64,000 nt of DNA. Origin: Gibbula magus (lineage: Eukaryota; Mollusca; Gastropoda; Trochida; Trochidae). Each line of letters starts with the position of its first letter. Position 1 is the first letter of the stretch. Location: contig OW388300.1 in NCBI GenBank assembly GCA_936450465.1, positions 23,866,017 to 23,930,016 on the forward strand, given 5' to 3'. The position numbers were made by a program, and so were the translations under genes. Of this stretch, positions 1 to 9,801 are shown one piece after another. The notes beneath the pieces were generated by a model. That model had not been told where the DNA came from. It worked only from the letters and a program-made list of their open reading frames with translations, and searched no databases.

Positions 1-125
1 AAGTGTCAGTACGCCCCACCCTGTCTTTTTCAACCACTCTGTTTATTTAGTTACACTGCAGCCAGCCCTGCCATGTCCATTTAGGGGCCTATAAAACTTC
101 TTGAACGAGACAGGGGATATAAAGC

Positions 126-133
126 TATAAAAT
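126..133 (+). promoter_or_regulatory. Candidate TATA box
   Basis: A TATAAAAT match lies about 80 bases upstream of a short exon-like ATG segment at 215. A second TATAAA-like string lies near 90. If used, transcription would begin around 155-160, leaving a leader of roughly 55 bases before the ATG. The support is motif and spacing only, and AT-rich DNA gives frequent chance matches. Confidence 0.35.
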
Positions 134-214
134 ATCTCCTGAGCTGGGTGCGTTTACAACTTAATTCTCCAGAACACAGATCGCCCTCCTCGCTCAACCA
201 CTGGACGCATAACC

Positions 215-229
215 ATGGCTGTCTTGCTT
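215..229 (+). CDS. Possible first coding exon (5 codons) ending in a GTAAGT donor
   Basis: An ATG in good context (accATGG) opens five codons, M-A-V-L-L, followed at once by a consensus splice donor GTAAGT at 230. A very short first exon that starts a hydrophobic stretch would fit the beginning of a signal peptide split by a phase-0 intron. The TATA-like box at 126 is at a plausible distance. I did not find a downstream exon, so the product is unknown, and the arrangement could be fortuitous. Confidence 0.3.
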
Positions 230-231
230 GT

Positions 232-931
232 AAGTATTGCAAAATGATATTTCTGAATATCATTTGTGTTCAACATTCAGATAGCCACTCTGATTATTAT
301 TTTATACACACAATGTTTGCTTACACTGTAAGGAACATGACGTTTTCCACAATACATGCTGGGAACGTTCCATAGTGTAATATAAGATTTAATGTTTTGA
401 ATGATTCTTAGGAGTTACGTAGTTAACTAAGATTTTTCTTAAATTATAAAATAAGATTTCTAAACAAGGTATGGAAATAGGTCAATCATAATCATTATAG
501 TTTAGCGAATATGACCACATCCAACGCAGTTTATTTTGCACAGTATGCTGTCCCTGTAGGGTCTCATAGTTTCTTTGTCATGTTATTCATTTGCTTTGGG
601 TTTCGTGAAGTATGTACTTGTAAAAAACAACCCGTTTTCCTTTGCATAATGATTACATTGATGTCGTTAAAGAATATGTTTATCTTGACATTTTAGTCAG
701 CAGTAATGGTCGTTTTTGCAAATGTGTCAAACGCTTGAATGGTCAAGTGTCTCAATCTATGTTCGCATTATTACATAAATTTTGTAGACATCCCACTTGA
801 TTGCCAATAAAAACTATTTGATCAACTTGTCCAGCCAATACTTCTATATTCATCTTAAATATGGTATTTGAAAATAATACCTGTTTAAACGGCTCCACTT
901 TAAATTTTGTAAATATATTCTCAAAGTAAAA
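232..931. other. No gene recognised
   Basis: AT-rich sequence. Short open frames here show no recognisable motif and no repeat structure I can name. If the exon at 215 is real, this would be its intron. Confidence 0.5.
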
Positions 932-1312
932 ATGTCCACCCTTGTCTACATGGTCTATGGCGAACTCGGCAGTTACCCTCTTAACATTTGTATCAAAAGC
1001 AGAGTGATTTCACTTTGGTGTAAAATGCTTCAGTGTCCCCAAACATTATCATATAAAATGTATCTTCTCATGTTTAAATTACAAAATGTTAATCACAAAT
1101 ACAACCTCAAACTAATTCAATTGAAGGAATATTGTGGGAAACTCGTTTCTTTATGTATGGAGTTCTCAAAACTTAACCGGTCCACATTCGAATCCTTATT
1201 GATCAATTTTACCAAACGTGGACTGCTACCAAAATTGATTCCTCAAAAGCGGAATAGGGACTGCCAACTGTTTACAAACAGAATTCGCCATGTTTCATGT
1301 ATTTTAACATAA
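932..1312 (+). pseudogene. LINE ORF2 fragment, region between reverse transcriptase and C-terminal Cys domain
   Basis: A 126-codon open stretch begins with a segment containing VYGELGSYPLN followed by IKSRVISLWCKML. This resembles the region just after the thumb of the reverse transcriptase in CR1/L2-like non-LTR retrotransposons, where a 'TP...MVYGELGRYPL..IK.RMI.FW..L' pattern is usual. Neither the catalytic YADD region nor the C-terminal CxxC domain is present nearby on this strand, so this is an isolated relic. The assignment rests on remembered family patterns, not a search. Confidence 0.5.
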
Positions 1313-2158
1313 CACTACTACGTTAAAATCTGTCGAGTAATATGGAATAATACGAATTTATTTGTCTGCAATTTCTTCCGATCCCCATGTATGTTGGCTT
1401 GTGAGTTAGACTAATATTAATGAATGACATTTGTTAAATGTAAGGTGGTGATAAACAAAAAGTAAAAACAATTAATCTATCAACAATAACAAACTGAATG
1501 TATTTATCACAACATTTTAAAACTGGATTGATGGGAGTATGTAATGAAGTCATTTATGAGTCAATTTCGTTGAATGGAAACTGAGTGTTATTTTTAACAA
1601 AACGCCCCCAAAACATATCACGTTAAACATGAACATTTGTCTGTTTAGTCAATGTCATATTGTATATATGGAAGATATATTATGTTGATTGTCTCTTTGT
1701 CAACAAACTCAATGGACAGCAACCATGGAATAAATGTGTGACTTGGATTCATATAACAGGAAAACGTATGTACATCAACATTTTATTTAAATTCCATTAA
1801 AAAGTGTGTAAGTATATTTTATCCCCAGTGGTCCTCTATACATCTATATACCATGTTCGGTGATGATCATATAGGATTATTTTAAACTTGTAAATAAATG
1901 ATAAATAGATTTAAAAAGTAATCACGAAAAAGTAATGTGTTACTCAGTTACTAAGTAATGTAACTATACCTGGTAACTATAAGCTATGTTACATGAATTA
2001 ACATGTGGTTAATATAATTTTGATTATGAAATTAATTTTATAAATCAGGGTGGTTTGCAAACGAGTCTTAAATAAATTTACACCACTAGGGAAAGTTATT
2101 TCCTTTGTTCTGACGAGTCTTTTCTGGATAACCGACTCTAACCTCGGTTATCTGCTTG
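1313..2158. other. No gene recognised
   Basis: AT-rich intergenic or intronic sequence with stops in all frames. It contains no RNA gene or repeat that I recognise. Confidence 0.5.
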
Positions 2159-2465
2159 TGTTGAGGTGTAGGTTTTCTTGATTACGTACGCGTCCGAGGT
2201 AGTTATTTGAAGGCGGTTATATCTTTGCCCAAATATTTTTTGCAGATATATATTCGGGCAGATACCGTACGTTCTCGGCTTCGCCTCGAACTTGGTACCT
2301 TCCCTCGAAAATTACACATTGGGAATTTTCGAATATTGCCTCTCGGCTTCGCCTCTAGTCAATATTCGAAAATTCCCAAAGTCAGTTGGTTTTCTGAATT
2401 TGAAAACTACCTCGAAAAAACTACCTTCAGTTTGTGCGTAACAAAAAAAACCTACCTCAACAAAT
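2159..2465. repeat. Large imperfect inverted repeat (foldback) with nested palindromes
   Basis: The outer arms are about 2159-2212 (GTTGAGGTGTAGGTTTTC... CGAGGTAGTTATTTGAA) and 2398-2465, whose reverse complement shares the GTTGAGGTAGG and CGAGGTAGTT blocks in the same order. Inside lie two further palindromes. One is 2267-2297, with GTACGTTC and GAACTTGGTAC flanking CGGCTTCGCC. The other is 2321-2380, with GGGAATTTTCGAATATTG and its exact complement flanking CTCGGCTTCGCCTC. The same core occurs twice. This is foldback or MITE-like DNA; no coding potential is evident. Confidence 0.75.
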
Positions 2466-2467
2466 AC

Positions 2468-2512
2468 AGTTGAAAGGTATGTCCATTGTTCTTGGACATT
2501 GCCTTTCAACAT
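2468..2512. repeat. Short palindrome next to the foldback
   Basis: GTTGAAAGGTATGTCCA and TTGGACATTGCCTTTCAAC are imperfect reverse complements around a short loop, giving a hairpin of about 17 bp. It abuts the larger foldback and may be its terminal part. Confidence 0.6.
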
Positions 2513-2537
2513 ACCTTGGACAATAGTCTGCAGCCTG

Positions 2538-2561
2538 AATAAATAAATAAATAAAATAAAA
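2538..2561 (+). repeat. (AAAT)n microsatellite
   Basis: A run of AATA/AAAT tetramers. Confidence 0.8.
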
Positions 2562-2971
2562 GTTAACATATGGCTATACGGACTTTGGAAAAAAAACTTG
2601 AAAGACAACACACATTTGAAGCATTTAATTGAAGTGAACATGTTTGGTTTTTGACATTTTCATGTGACTTGGCCGCGATCTTGTTCCACTCTGTGGTGTA
2701 GATCTACCATAAAAGATAGCACTGACGGATCTCCGTTCTTCATAATCTGTTTTCAAATAGGTCCACAGAACTGAAAAAGAGCAGGAAAAGGTAAAATTTA
2801 GGCAATAAATATTGAAACATTAACACATTCAAATCCAAATTAAAATTAAAATGTGCACTTAGACATTGAAATATATTTATGTATTACGAACATCCAATTT
2901 TTACTTTTTCCAAAACTTTTAAACTTAAAAATGCGCCAAAACTAGATAGATATGTACGCAAACGTTTACAG

Positions 2972-3103
2972 TACAAATAATTTTCACTCAACTTGCATAC
3001 TCATCCATAATCGCCGAATATATCATAATTACTAGTTTCCAATTCAAATTGAGTAACATTATGTACAGAAACCGAAACTACACGTCCCATTTCTGTACAT
3101 ATG
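2972..3103 (+). repeat. Dispersed repeat family A, copy 1
   Basis: About 130 bases that match 6502-6640 in the same orientation, sharing TTTCACTCAACTTGCATAC, the ATATATCATAA..TAGTTTCCAATT block and AAACCGAAACTACACGTCCC. The family is unidentified; the two copies differ by scattered substitutions and small gaps. Confidence 0.75.
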
Positions 3104-3208
3104 TATGACTTGTTGTAATTATCTGATGTAACTTTTTTTATGTATATTGATCTTCGGACTTATGTCTGGAGGAAATAAAGAGATTCATTCATTCATTCAT
3201 TCACTATC
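3104..3208 (+). mobile_element. Probable 3' end of an older LINE with (ATTC)n tail
   Basis: The segment ends in an AATAAA-containing stretch (GGAGGAAATAAAGAG at about 3169-3183) and then (ATTC)5. CR1/L2-like non-LTR elements often end in short tandem tails of this kind. The ATTC tail served as target for the LINE inserted at 3209-4759. No coding part of this older element is recognised. Confidence 0.4.
3188..3208 (+). repeat. Target-site duplication, left copy
   Basis: A 21-bp direct repeat made of TTCATTCATTCATTC plus ACTATC. It is identical to 4760-4780 and brackets the minus-strand LINE. The core is low-complexity, but the unique ACTATC end makes chance less likely. Confidence 0.65.
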
Positions 3209-4759
3209 AAGGTTCAAGGTTTTTATTGCTCAATACCCACCAACGGTGGTACATGAGTAACATAATACACACATATATACATAAGTACACCAAGATGGCA
3301 TTAGGATACTATATATAGTGACAATATAATAAACATACATAATTATAGTATACACATGTGTACATACATACATACAACAAGATCGCATTTGAAAACATGA
3401 CTGATAATGTGACATAACCATATAATATAAATTCATGATTCTAATCTAATGGTGAAAATATAAGGTCAAACCATTACTTACGTGAAACTGAAACCAGATT
3501 GTTAATACATGCAATACATTTTGATAAGTTCTTTAGATTCTTAGCAGTTTTTGAGCAAAATAATATTTTAAATGTATAGAAAATGGGCCATGTATTAATG
3601 TATTGAGGAATATACAGTTGCCGCTGCTGATGAAGGGCTTGACATCTGAAAAGGTAGTGAAACTCATCACCAACAGCGGGGGAATTACATAGTTTACATA
3701 AGCGTTCATTCCTAGGTATATTTATCCATCGGCCAGTCTCAACAGGTAGATAGTGGTTAATGGTTCTAAATTTTTAGAATTGGTAAGTATATAGCTTTAG
3801 ACATAAAAAGGTAAGGTTCAAAACATAATTCATGTTTATATAGTTTATAGTAAAAGCCCTTTGAACTTTGCTCTATAGAACTTCTCCAGTTTTGTAAATT
3901 TTGGTCCTTTAGTACCCTTTCTACTGTTGAGGCTAGCCACGAGGTAGTGCAAATGGCAGGATTGTCATATATTTAATTTAACCCACAGTCTGTTAAAACC
4001 TTTTTAACAAATGAAAACCACTTCAATCTATCTAACATATCACACTTATTCATACGTACATAATTAAACAAAATACTAGAGGTTTTCAGGGTACTGGTAT
4101 AGGTAGCAATCTTATGCCAAAAACTTATAACCCGTTTATATATTTTGAGATAAATTCGTTCTCACCAAATTCACCATAGAGAGCAAAGTTTGGTGTACTG
4201 TTTCTCAAGGAGATAATGAGCTTTAAGAATTTTATGTGTAATTTTTCAATAGTCTTTAAGTTTTCAAAACCCCAAATTTCGGATCCATAAATCATGATTG
4301 GCACTATCATAGTATCAAAGGCTGATATAATACAATCCAGTGGTAAATTTATATTTCGGACTTTTTTTAAAAGGGCATACATTGCTTTTGTTGCACTCTC
4401 GACAAGTGATTTGATTGTATTTACGTATCTACCGTTTCTATGAATCTTAATACCAAGGTAGTTGTACATGTCGACAATTTCAATATTCTGACTATTGAAG
4501 ACGAATGAATGTTTTGATTTACTTGCAGGTCCGCTACCGAAAATGAGCACTTTAGTTTTTGTAAGATTAACTTGTAATTTCCAAGTGAAGCAATACTGCT
4601 GGAATGCATTTAGTGATTTTTGTAACTCAACTGGACTTTCACTGAAAAGAACAGCATCGTCGGCGTACAATAACATTATCAATTTTATTATTGTCATTAT
4701 ATTTACATCTTCATTACATTCGAGATCAACACCTTTACAGTTGTTTTCTTGTAGAAAGC
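3209..4759 (-). mobile_element. 5'-truncated non-LTR retrotransposon (CR1/L2-like LINE)
   Basis: The element lies on the minus strand between two copies of a 21-bp direct repeat. Its 5' end (4759) falls inside the reverse-transcriptase domain, as expected from truncated target-primed reverse transcription. The reading frame ends at a TAA at 3474-3476. About 265 bases of 3' UTR follow, ending with an AATAAA signal (reverse complement of TTTATT near 3221) and an AACCTTGAACCTT-like tail. It is nested into the (ATTC)n tail of an older element. Confidence 0.75.
3474..4697 (-). pseudogene. LINE reverse transcriptase C-terminal half, frameshifted
   Basis: The first 190 codons (4697-4125) contain the catalytic LLYADDAVLFSES box, the VNLTKTKVLIFGSG motif, the YNYLGIKIHRNG motif and the thumb signature MIYGSEIWGF. 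The frame then breaks near 4125. It resumes, between about 3775 and 3474, with HYLPVETGRWINIPR and a Cys-rich end ERLCKLC...DEFHYLFRC, the CxxC...HxxxxC domain typical of these elements. The N-terminal endonuclease and the palm before YADD are missing. Not functional. Confidence 0.85.
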
Positions 4760-4780
4760 TTCATTCATTCATTCACTATC
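4760..4780 (+). repeat. Target-site duplication, right copy
   Basis: Identical to 3188-3208; see the LINE between them. Confidence 0.65.
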
Positions 4781-4960
4781 CAGTTCGGGATATTTCATTA
4801 TATCCCAATCGGGATATATTTGAATATTTTTCTCAATATTTCAAAAACGATACATTTCCGCAAAGTGTTTTATTTAAACATAACGAGGAACAGTTAGTGG
4901 TCCTCTTCAGCTTGATAAAAATAACGTTTTAGAGGTACTTGAAAATTAAATCATGTCCAG

Positions 4961-5045
4961 GAGTGAGTGAGTGGGTGGGTGGGTGGATGGTTGGGGCATG
5001 AGTGAGTGAGTGAGTGAGTTATTGTTTAACGCTGCTTCGGCAGTT
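4961..5045 (-). repeat. GAGT/GGGT simple repeat joined to a SINE-type tail
   Basis: (GAGT)n and (GGGT)n tetramers lead into TGAGTGAGTGAGTTATTGTTTAACGCTGCTTCGGCAG. On the minus strand this reads CTGCCGAAGCAGCGTT...(CTCA)n, the same kind of 3' tail seen in the SINE at 16285-16610 and in the spacer at 27056-27101. It is probably the 3' end of a SINE copy whose body is not recognisable. Confidence 0.6.
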
Positions 5046-5350
5046 TTGTAATACACGAATAGAAACTTTAATTTTAGTAACATCAGACTATTTGTTACAC
5101 TTTACATTGGAATCTGATGACAATGTCATAGATTTTTAATAACAGTTTGGAAGGAAAAAAAACCTTGTATTTAACTGACATTTTGCAGCTAATGTGCAAG
5201 AATTTTTTTCACGTGACATCTTTTTTTATAAAGAGAAAAAATAAGAACCCTAGAATATCACAACTTCATTCAAATTACTGTCCTTATGCGGAAATGCACC
5301 ATGTTCATTTAAAATCAGGAAATATATTATTATATCCTGATCGAGGTTTG

Positions 5351-5455
5351 GTTGAAATAATGACCGCAGACCGAGTGAATATCTGTGATAACCATCGAGC
5401 GGTACGCGAGATGGTTATCACAGATATTCACGAGGTCGAGGTCATTATTTCACAT
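5351..5455. repeat. Foldback palindrome, arms about 50 bp
   Basis: TTGAAATAATGACC...GTGAATATCTGTGATAACCATC is followed, around a GAGCGGTACGCGA centre, by its reverse complement GATGGTTATCACAGATATTCAC...GGTCATTATTTCAC. The inner 22 bp are perfectly complementary; the outer part has a few mismatches. No terminal duplication was identified. Confidence 0.85.
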
Positions 5456-5972
5456 ACACCACATGGTTATGATTGACAAAGTGACAAGTCGTTTTTATTT
5501 TCATTAATTTAAATACGAAATAGTTACTTTAATTGAACGTTTTGAAATAGTTGTAATGTTGTAATGCTTGAGTGAATTCTACTCTAAACATTGCTTCAAC
5601 ATCACGTGTACACTTCGCGAAATTCACGTGCAAATCGAGTCGTGTACATTCATTGTTGTCAAACAGAAATTCCTAGCAAGTAATCAAATGTTTATTTTCG
5701 TTTTTACTACAGAAACTACATCACCTTTTCTTTGAATATATACAAACAAACATTTATAATATTGTTTTTGACAACATATTATTCTGTCTTAACAAGCCAT
5801 TCAGTCCATGACAAACTATCTACTGGCGTTAAGCGAACACCGTGGATGCACGGACGTTGTTCATTGCATCTTGTGATGCACGGACATCATGAATGTCATG
5901 TTGCCAAGCTACGTTTCTAACTTCACGTGCTGCACACAATCAAAAGCGCGTGGTTGCGAAGAAGTGGCCAAA
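5456..5972. other. No gene recognised; possible promoter region
   Basis: No coding sequence is supported here. The last part lies immediately upstream of the exon candidate at 5973. It is less AT-rich and contains several CACGTG-like and GCGCG strings, which could be promoter sequence. That is inference only. Confidence 0.3.
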
Positions 5973-6045
5973 ATGGAGTGGTCTGATGTTTCAAACAATA
6001 GTACACATAATAAGAGTTTCAAGGTCTTTTCGGAGCGAAATGAAG
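5973..6045 (+). CDS. Candidate first exon, 24 codons, strong GTGAGT donor
   Basis: ATG in the context CAAAATGG opens 24 codons (MEWSDVSNNSTHNKSFKVF...) and one extra base. It runs directly into AAG|GTGAGT, a near-consensus splice donor, so the intron would be phase 1. The peptide is polar and unrecognised. The next acceptor-like site with an open frame (7892) does not continue the phase, so if the gene is real at least one exon is unseen. Confidence 0.4.
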
Positions 6046-6501
6046 GTGAGTTACATTGCATTTGACATTAATTCATTTGCTGTTTAACCGTATTTGACAT
6101 TTTAGCTCATGTAATAGGGCGTTTTCGAGTGACCAAACGAAATATAAACATGTTCACGATAGTGTTTCATTCACAATATCATACAGCTTTGCTTGACAAA
6201 TCGTAATAATGATTTTCACCAGGGCGTGGGATGATTGTCTTTACCATTTTGACATTACCGTCTTGTATACTTTTGCATGTCATTTTCATTGACTTAGAAA
6301 ATGAATAGCTCTTTATCGTCAATTATCGATAATCAATATCTAATGTTAAATTGATGTCGTTGATTTTCTTGCTATCAAAATTTGTAATATTATCATTTAG
6401 CTATTACGTCTATATTCTGCTATTAAAGATGCATCTAGTATTGTTTCATAATATTTTATTTGACTTTAATACTTGCCAACATTCCATAAGGACGGATTTA
6501 A
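6046..6501. other. No gene recognised
   Basis: AT-rich sequence, possibly intron of the candidate gene beginning at 5973. Confidence 0.4.
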
Positions 6502-6640
6502 GTTCAAATAGTTTCACTCAACTTGCATACCCATACCCAATCGTAAAATATATCATAACTAATAGTTTCCAATTTAAATCGAGCAACGTCATTATGCATG
6601 TGTAGAAACCGAAACTACACGTCCCATTTTCATGTACAGT
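6502..6640 (+). repeat. Dispersed repeat family A, copy 2
   Basis: Second copy of the 130-bp repeat at 2972-3103, in the same orientation and ending in the shared AAACCGAAACTACACGTCCC block. Confidence 0.75.
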
Positions 6641-6779
6641 AGCCTAGCCATGACCTATATTCAACATTATCAACCATAATTTGTGCTGATGTTTTGAGTC
6701 GATTATCACCAACATGGCAATTTTCGGCAACAGCCAGAACTTCCAGATAAAATAACACCATTTATAACATTTGGCATAT

Positions 6780-7045
6780 GTGACCCCAAACGGCGCAATG
6801 GATGTACCTTTAAGAAGAGATGGGACAATGAAACAAAATATGTTAGAATTCGTTTATTTTTTCAAAATAGCAGGTTTATTGTGGCTTTTATCCAAAAATG
6901 TAAGAAAATTTGGGGGTCACGGAACGATTTTAAGAGTTATCGGCATTAATAATAATACTCCCGTCGGCAAATTACGCCATTTTTGACTGATTTGATGTAT
7001 TTAGATGAAGCGCTCACTTTCAACGAATAAGCTCAGAATAATTTC
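6780..7045 (+). repeat. Dispersed repeat family B, copy 1
   Basis: About 265 bases homologous to 25510-25765. Shared blocks include AGAGATGGG.C.ATGAAA, AAATATGTTAGAATTCGTTT, the TATCGGCATTAATAATA.TACT run and TCGGCAAATTAC. The order is conserved, with many substitutions. A related GGGGGTCAC...TTATCG motif recurs at 7279-7315. CCCATCTCTCCTTAA at 7737-7751 is an approximate inverse of TTAAGAAGAGATGGG at 6810-6824, so the full element could span about 6780-7760. The class is unknown. Confidence 0.7.
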
Positions 7046-7890
7046 AAATACATTTCAGTTACATACGGGGATGCATAGCAAATCTATATTTTGAAAATTA
7101 ATGACACTGGAAAGAGAAACAAAATTGAATTAAGCACTTTTTAATTAAAAACGGCATTTTTCTCATCGTTTTGCGCATATTGAACAGGATTTCTCACTGA
7201 CACACATATTTTAGATATTGCTAAAAATGCAATATAATGTGCGCATTTGAATAAACAAACGAATTCAGAAATAAAAATAGGGGGTCACCGGAGGTTTTTC
7301 ATAACTTTATCGTCATTTTTTAAATTACCTTCATAAACGTAAAAATCTAACGTCACGGCAATTTTGATGGTTTCAAGTGTAACTTTGACGGCCTACCGTG
7401 TAATATTTATTGAACATACTATCAATCTAGGAGTGCATGATGGAAGAATAACTATCAGTTGATTATACCAGGCGATTTAAATTCATCACTTACTGGAGAT
7501 ATGTATGTAATTGAAATAACACACACAGTAACATATTTACCCCGAATATAGGTGACGATAACGTTATGCGGCATGTCATGACCGTTGAAAAGGCGTTACG
7601 GAAAATTTAAGCACTTTCCGTTAGTGTATTCATAAGCGTATGCCCCGAACAACGTAATTCATATATTTTAAAACTTATTTACTACAATAATTTGTTGTCG
7701 CAAAATGTTATCGTAAGCGAGTTCGATTTCTGGGTCCCATCTCTCCTTAAGTAAAGTAAAAGGAAGAAACCTATATCACACATACACAAGTCAACAAAAC
7801 TAATACAAGATGATACATCAGAAATCCCACCCCCCTAAACAATTCATTCATCATGATTCTGTTACTTTTGTGTCACTTTTGCTTTTTTCA
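7046..7890. other. No gene recognised; possibly the remainder of repeat B
   Basis: There is no coding signal. The inverse match of the repeat B start near 7737-7751 suggests that this stretch may be the interior and far end of one old mobile element. Confidence 0.3.
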
Positions 7891-7891
7891 G

Positions 7892-8168
7892 GGATAACCA
7901 AACGAATTTAGCTGGAGTCGTCATTAAGAAAAGACAGCATCAAGGACCACCATCGATAGTGTGTGCTGAATTACGGGATATTAACAAACTAAGTGACTCA
8001 TTTCATCGCACCTATAAAACGGATAACAAGAATATGTGTGTGAACATTAAACAAATTAAAATGATGGTTAATAAATTATGTGGATTCTGTCTCATGTTTT
8101 CTTTCATATACACGTATTTGCGATCTTTGATATTCTTTAAATCAGCTTATTTGTCGTATTTTGTTTAA
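7892..8168 (+). CDS. Weak exon candidate after a polypyrimidine acceptor
   Basis: A TTTTGCTTTTTTCAG acceptor ends at 7891 and is followed by a frame open for 91 codons to the TAA at 8166-8168. The first half (KKRQHQGPPSIVCAELRD...) is plausible coding sequence; the last third is hydrophobic and looks like read-through into AT-rich DNA. No family is recognised. The phase does not join to the exon at 5973-6045. Confidence 0.2.
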
Positions 8169-8691
8169 ACTAAATGAAAATATTGGCATGACAAAACTGA
8201 CAGAAAAAAATGATGTAAGGAATGTCGAAAGTCACAAATAGAGGCAAAGGGTCATTTAGACCCGCAAGCCGAGGGTAAGTTTTTTTCGAGGGTACTGTTT
8301 TTTACAGTAGAGAGTTTGTTTAGCGTCACATGGCAATATTTCAGTCAATATTTCAGGCAATATTTCAGTCACTACAGCGGGAAATACTTGATTTTCATGC
8401 TTACATGTATAACATAACGAATTGTAAAACGTACATTGTACGGTTTATTTAATGTTTAATTCGAACTTCACAAACATTTATATACTGCAGTGGTGCTCTC
8501 CTTTTATTTAGGTATTTGTCCTGGCCCTTTTGTATTTCTTCGGGGTATTTTCTGGAATAGCATATGCCACTCTGTCATGCATCTAAATAAGAATTATGAA
8601 AACGTGGATTATCGTCGCCCTTTTGAATTTCCACTGTCTTTTATGATGGCTGAGAGGGGCCATTTGATTTCTTGTTAACTTTCCAACACGA
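8169..8691. other. No gene recognised
   Basis: Contains three closely spaced copies of an AATATTTCAG(T/G) motif (8336-8371) but nothing else identifiable. Confidence 0.4.
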
Positions 8692-8997
8692 AATCGCGGG
8701 ATCGTGAAAAAATCAAAACGAAATCGTGAAATTGCGAAAAGAAATCGCGAAACAGGGACACGAAATCGCGAAACAGCGACACGAAATCGCGAAACAGCGA
8801 CACGAAATCGTGAAACAGCGAACGAAATCGCGAAACAGCGAACAAAATCGCGAAACGAAATCGCGAAGGAGCGAAACACCCCTGAAACGAAATCGTGAAG
8901 GAGCGAAGCGAAATAGCGAAGAAGCGAAATCACGAAGAAGCGAAATCGCGATGGAGCGAAATAGCGAAGAAGCGAAGGAGCGAAGGAGCGAAATAAG
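8692..8997. repeat. Minisatellite of GCGAAATCGCGAAACA-type units
   Basis: About 300 bases of short imperfect units built from CGAAATCGCGAAACAGCGA (18-20 bp in the first half). They degrade to 8-16-bp GCGAAGGA/GCGAAAT units in the second half. The units contain the palindrome TCGCGA and have many more CpGs than the surrounding sequence. Both strands are open through much of it (R/N/E/T-rich on +, R/F/S-rich on -), a by-product of the simple sequence. Confidence 0.85.
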
Positions 8998-9354
8998 GAA
9001 TTTACAGTTCCCTGTAAGTAAGATCGTGATGTTTTAGCAAATAATCCGATGTCCTATAATTGTTTTTTTAACATAACATGACAATTATATTATAAGGCGA
9101 TGAACCGGTATACACAGCATTTATATATTATAGAATCTGCATGTTATATTTGTCTTTATGTGTAGTGTTATTTGTTAGAAATATATACACTTGAATTGTA
9201 ATTTCGAAAAACTTATAAACTTGTTTGTGATTTCTTTTATCTCTTAAAATTATAAACTGTTATTTTACGCTTCGTATATTTATCCAATATATCACGTTTC
9301 AACATCACATATCATAGAGATCTTGAGTGTAGTTTTAAACAAAATATATCATTC
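8998..9354. other. No gene recognised
   Basis: AT-rich sequence without identifiable content. Confidence 0.5.
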
Positions 9355-9432
9355 GTGGGATTCGAACCTAAACTAAGGACAAGATTAGAACAGGCGGTCA
9401 AGGCAGTAACCACTAGACAACACATCACCTCA
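9355..9432 (-). mobile_element. tRNA-derived SINE head (degenerate)
   Basis: Read on the minus strand, TGTTGTCTAGTGGTTAC (9406-9422) resembles an A box and GGTTCGAATCCC (9357-9368) is a perfect B box. Spacing is close to that of a tRNA promoter. No cloverleaf can be closed convincingly, so this is more likely a SINE promoter region or tRNA relic than a functional tRNA gene. Confidence 0.55.
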
Positions 9433-9638
9433 TCCGCTTTTGAAACGAATTGTATTCATTAACTATATATACAGAAATAAAGTACTGTATTTTCTCTCTA
9501 CTTCTATGTCGTTTAAATAGAAAGTATGTTAGTATTTATTATAAAGAATGCGACGTTTCCTAACTTTCGTTGTTGATAGGCCTGCAAACAATTGCAAGGC
9601 ATCTAGTCTATCTATTAAAATTGATCGCGAGGAAATTA

Positions 9639-9801
9639 GGAGATAAATCCATTCTGTTTTATATTTTGGGGTTGTATGTTGTGCATTTTTTACCCCTAAA
9701 TTTAATTTCAAACCGAGCTTGCGAGGTTTGAAATGTTAATTTAGGGGTAAAAAATGCACAACATACAACCCCAAAATATAAAACAGAATGGATTTATCTC
9801 C
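9639..9801. repeat. Near-perfect foldback palindrome, arms about 76 bp
   Basis: The left arm starts GGAGATAAATCCATTCTG and continues through GGGGTTGTATGTTGTGCA to CAAACC (about 9714). The right arm (9725-9801) is its reverse complement, with mismatches only near the centre. The 10-base loop is GAGCTTGCGA. It would extrude as a 76-bp hairpin. The high arm identity suggests a recent origin or continuing arm correction. Confidence 0.9.

Noticed and set aside
148..375. 75-codon plus-strand open frame
   Set aside because: No motif, and it overlaps the better-supported short exon in another frame.
3628..3658. CTGATGA...GAAA string on the plus strand
   Set aside because: It lies within LINE coding sequence (reverse strand) and has no supporting stems; chance match.
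8583..9037. Arg/Phe- or Arg/Asn/Glu-rich open frames on both strands
   Set aside because: They are translations of the GCGAAATCGCGA minisatellite.
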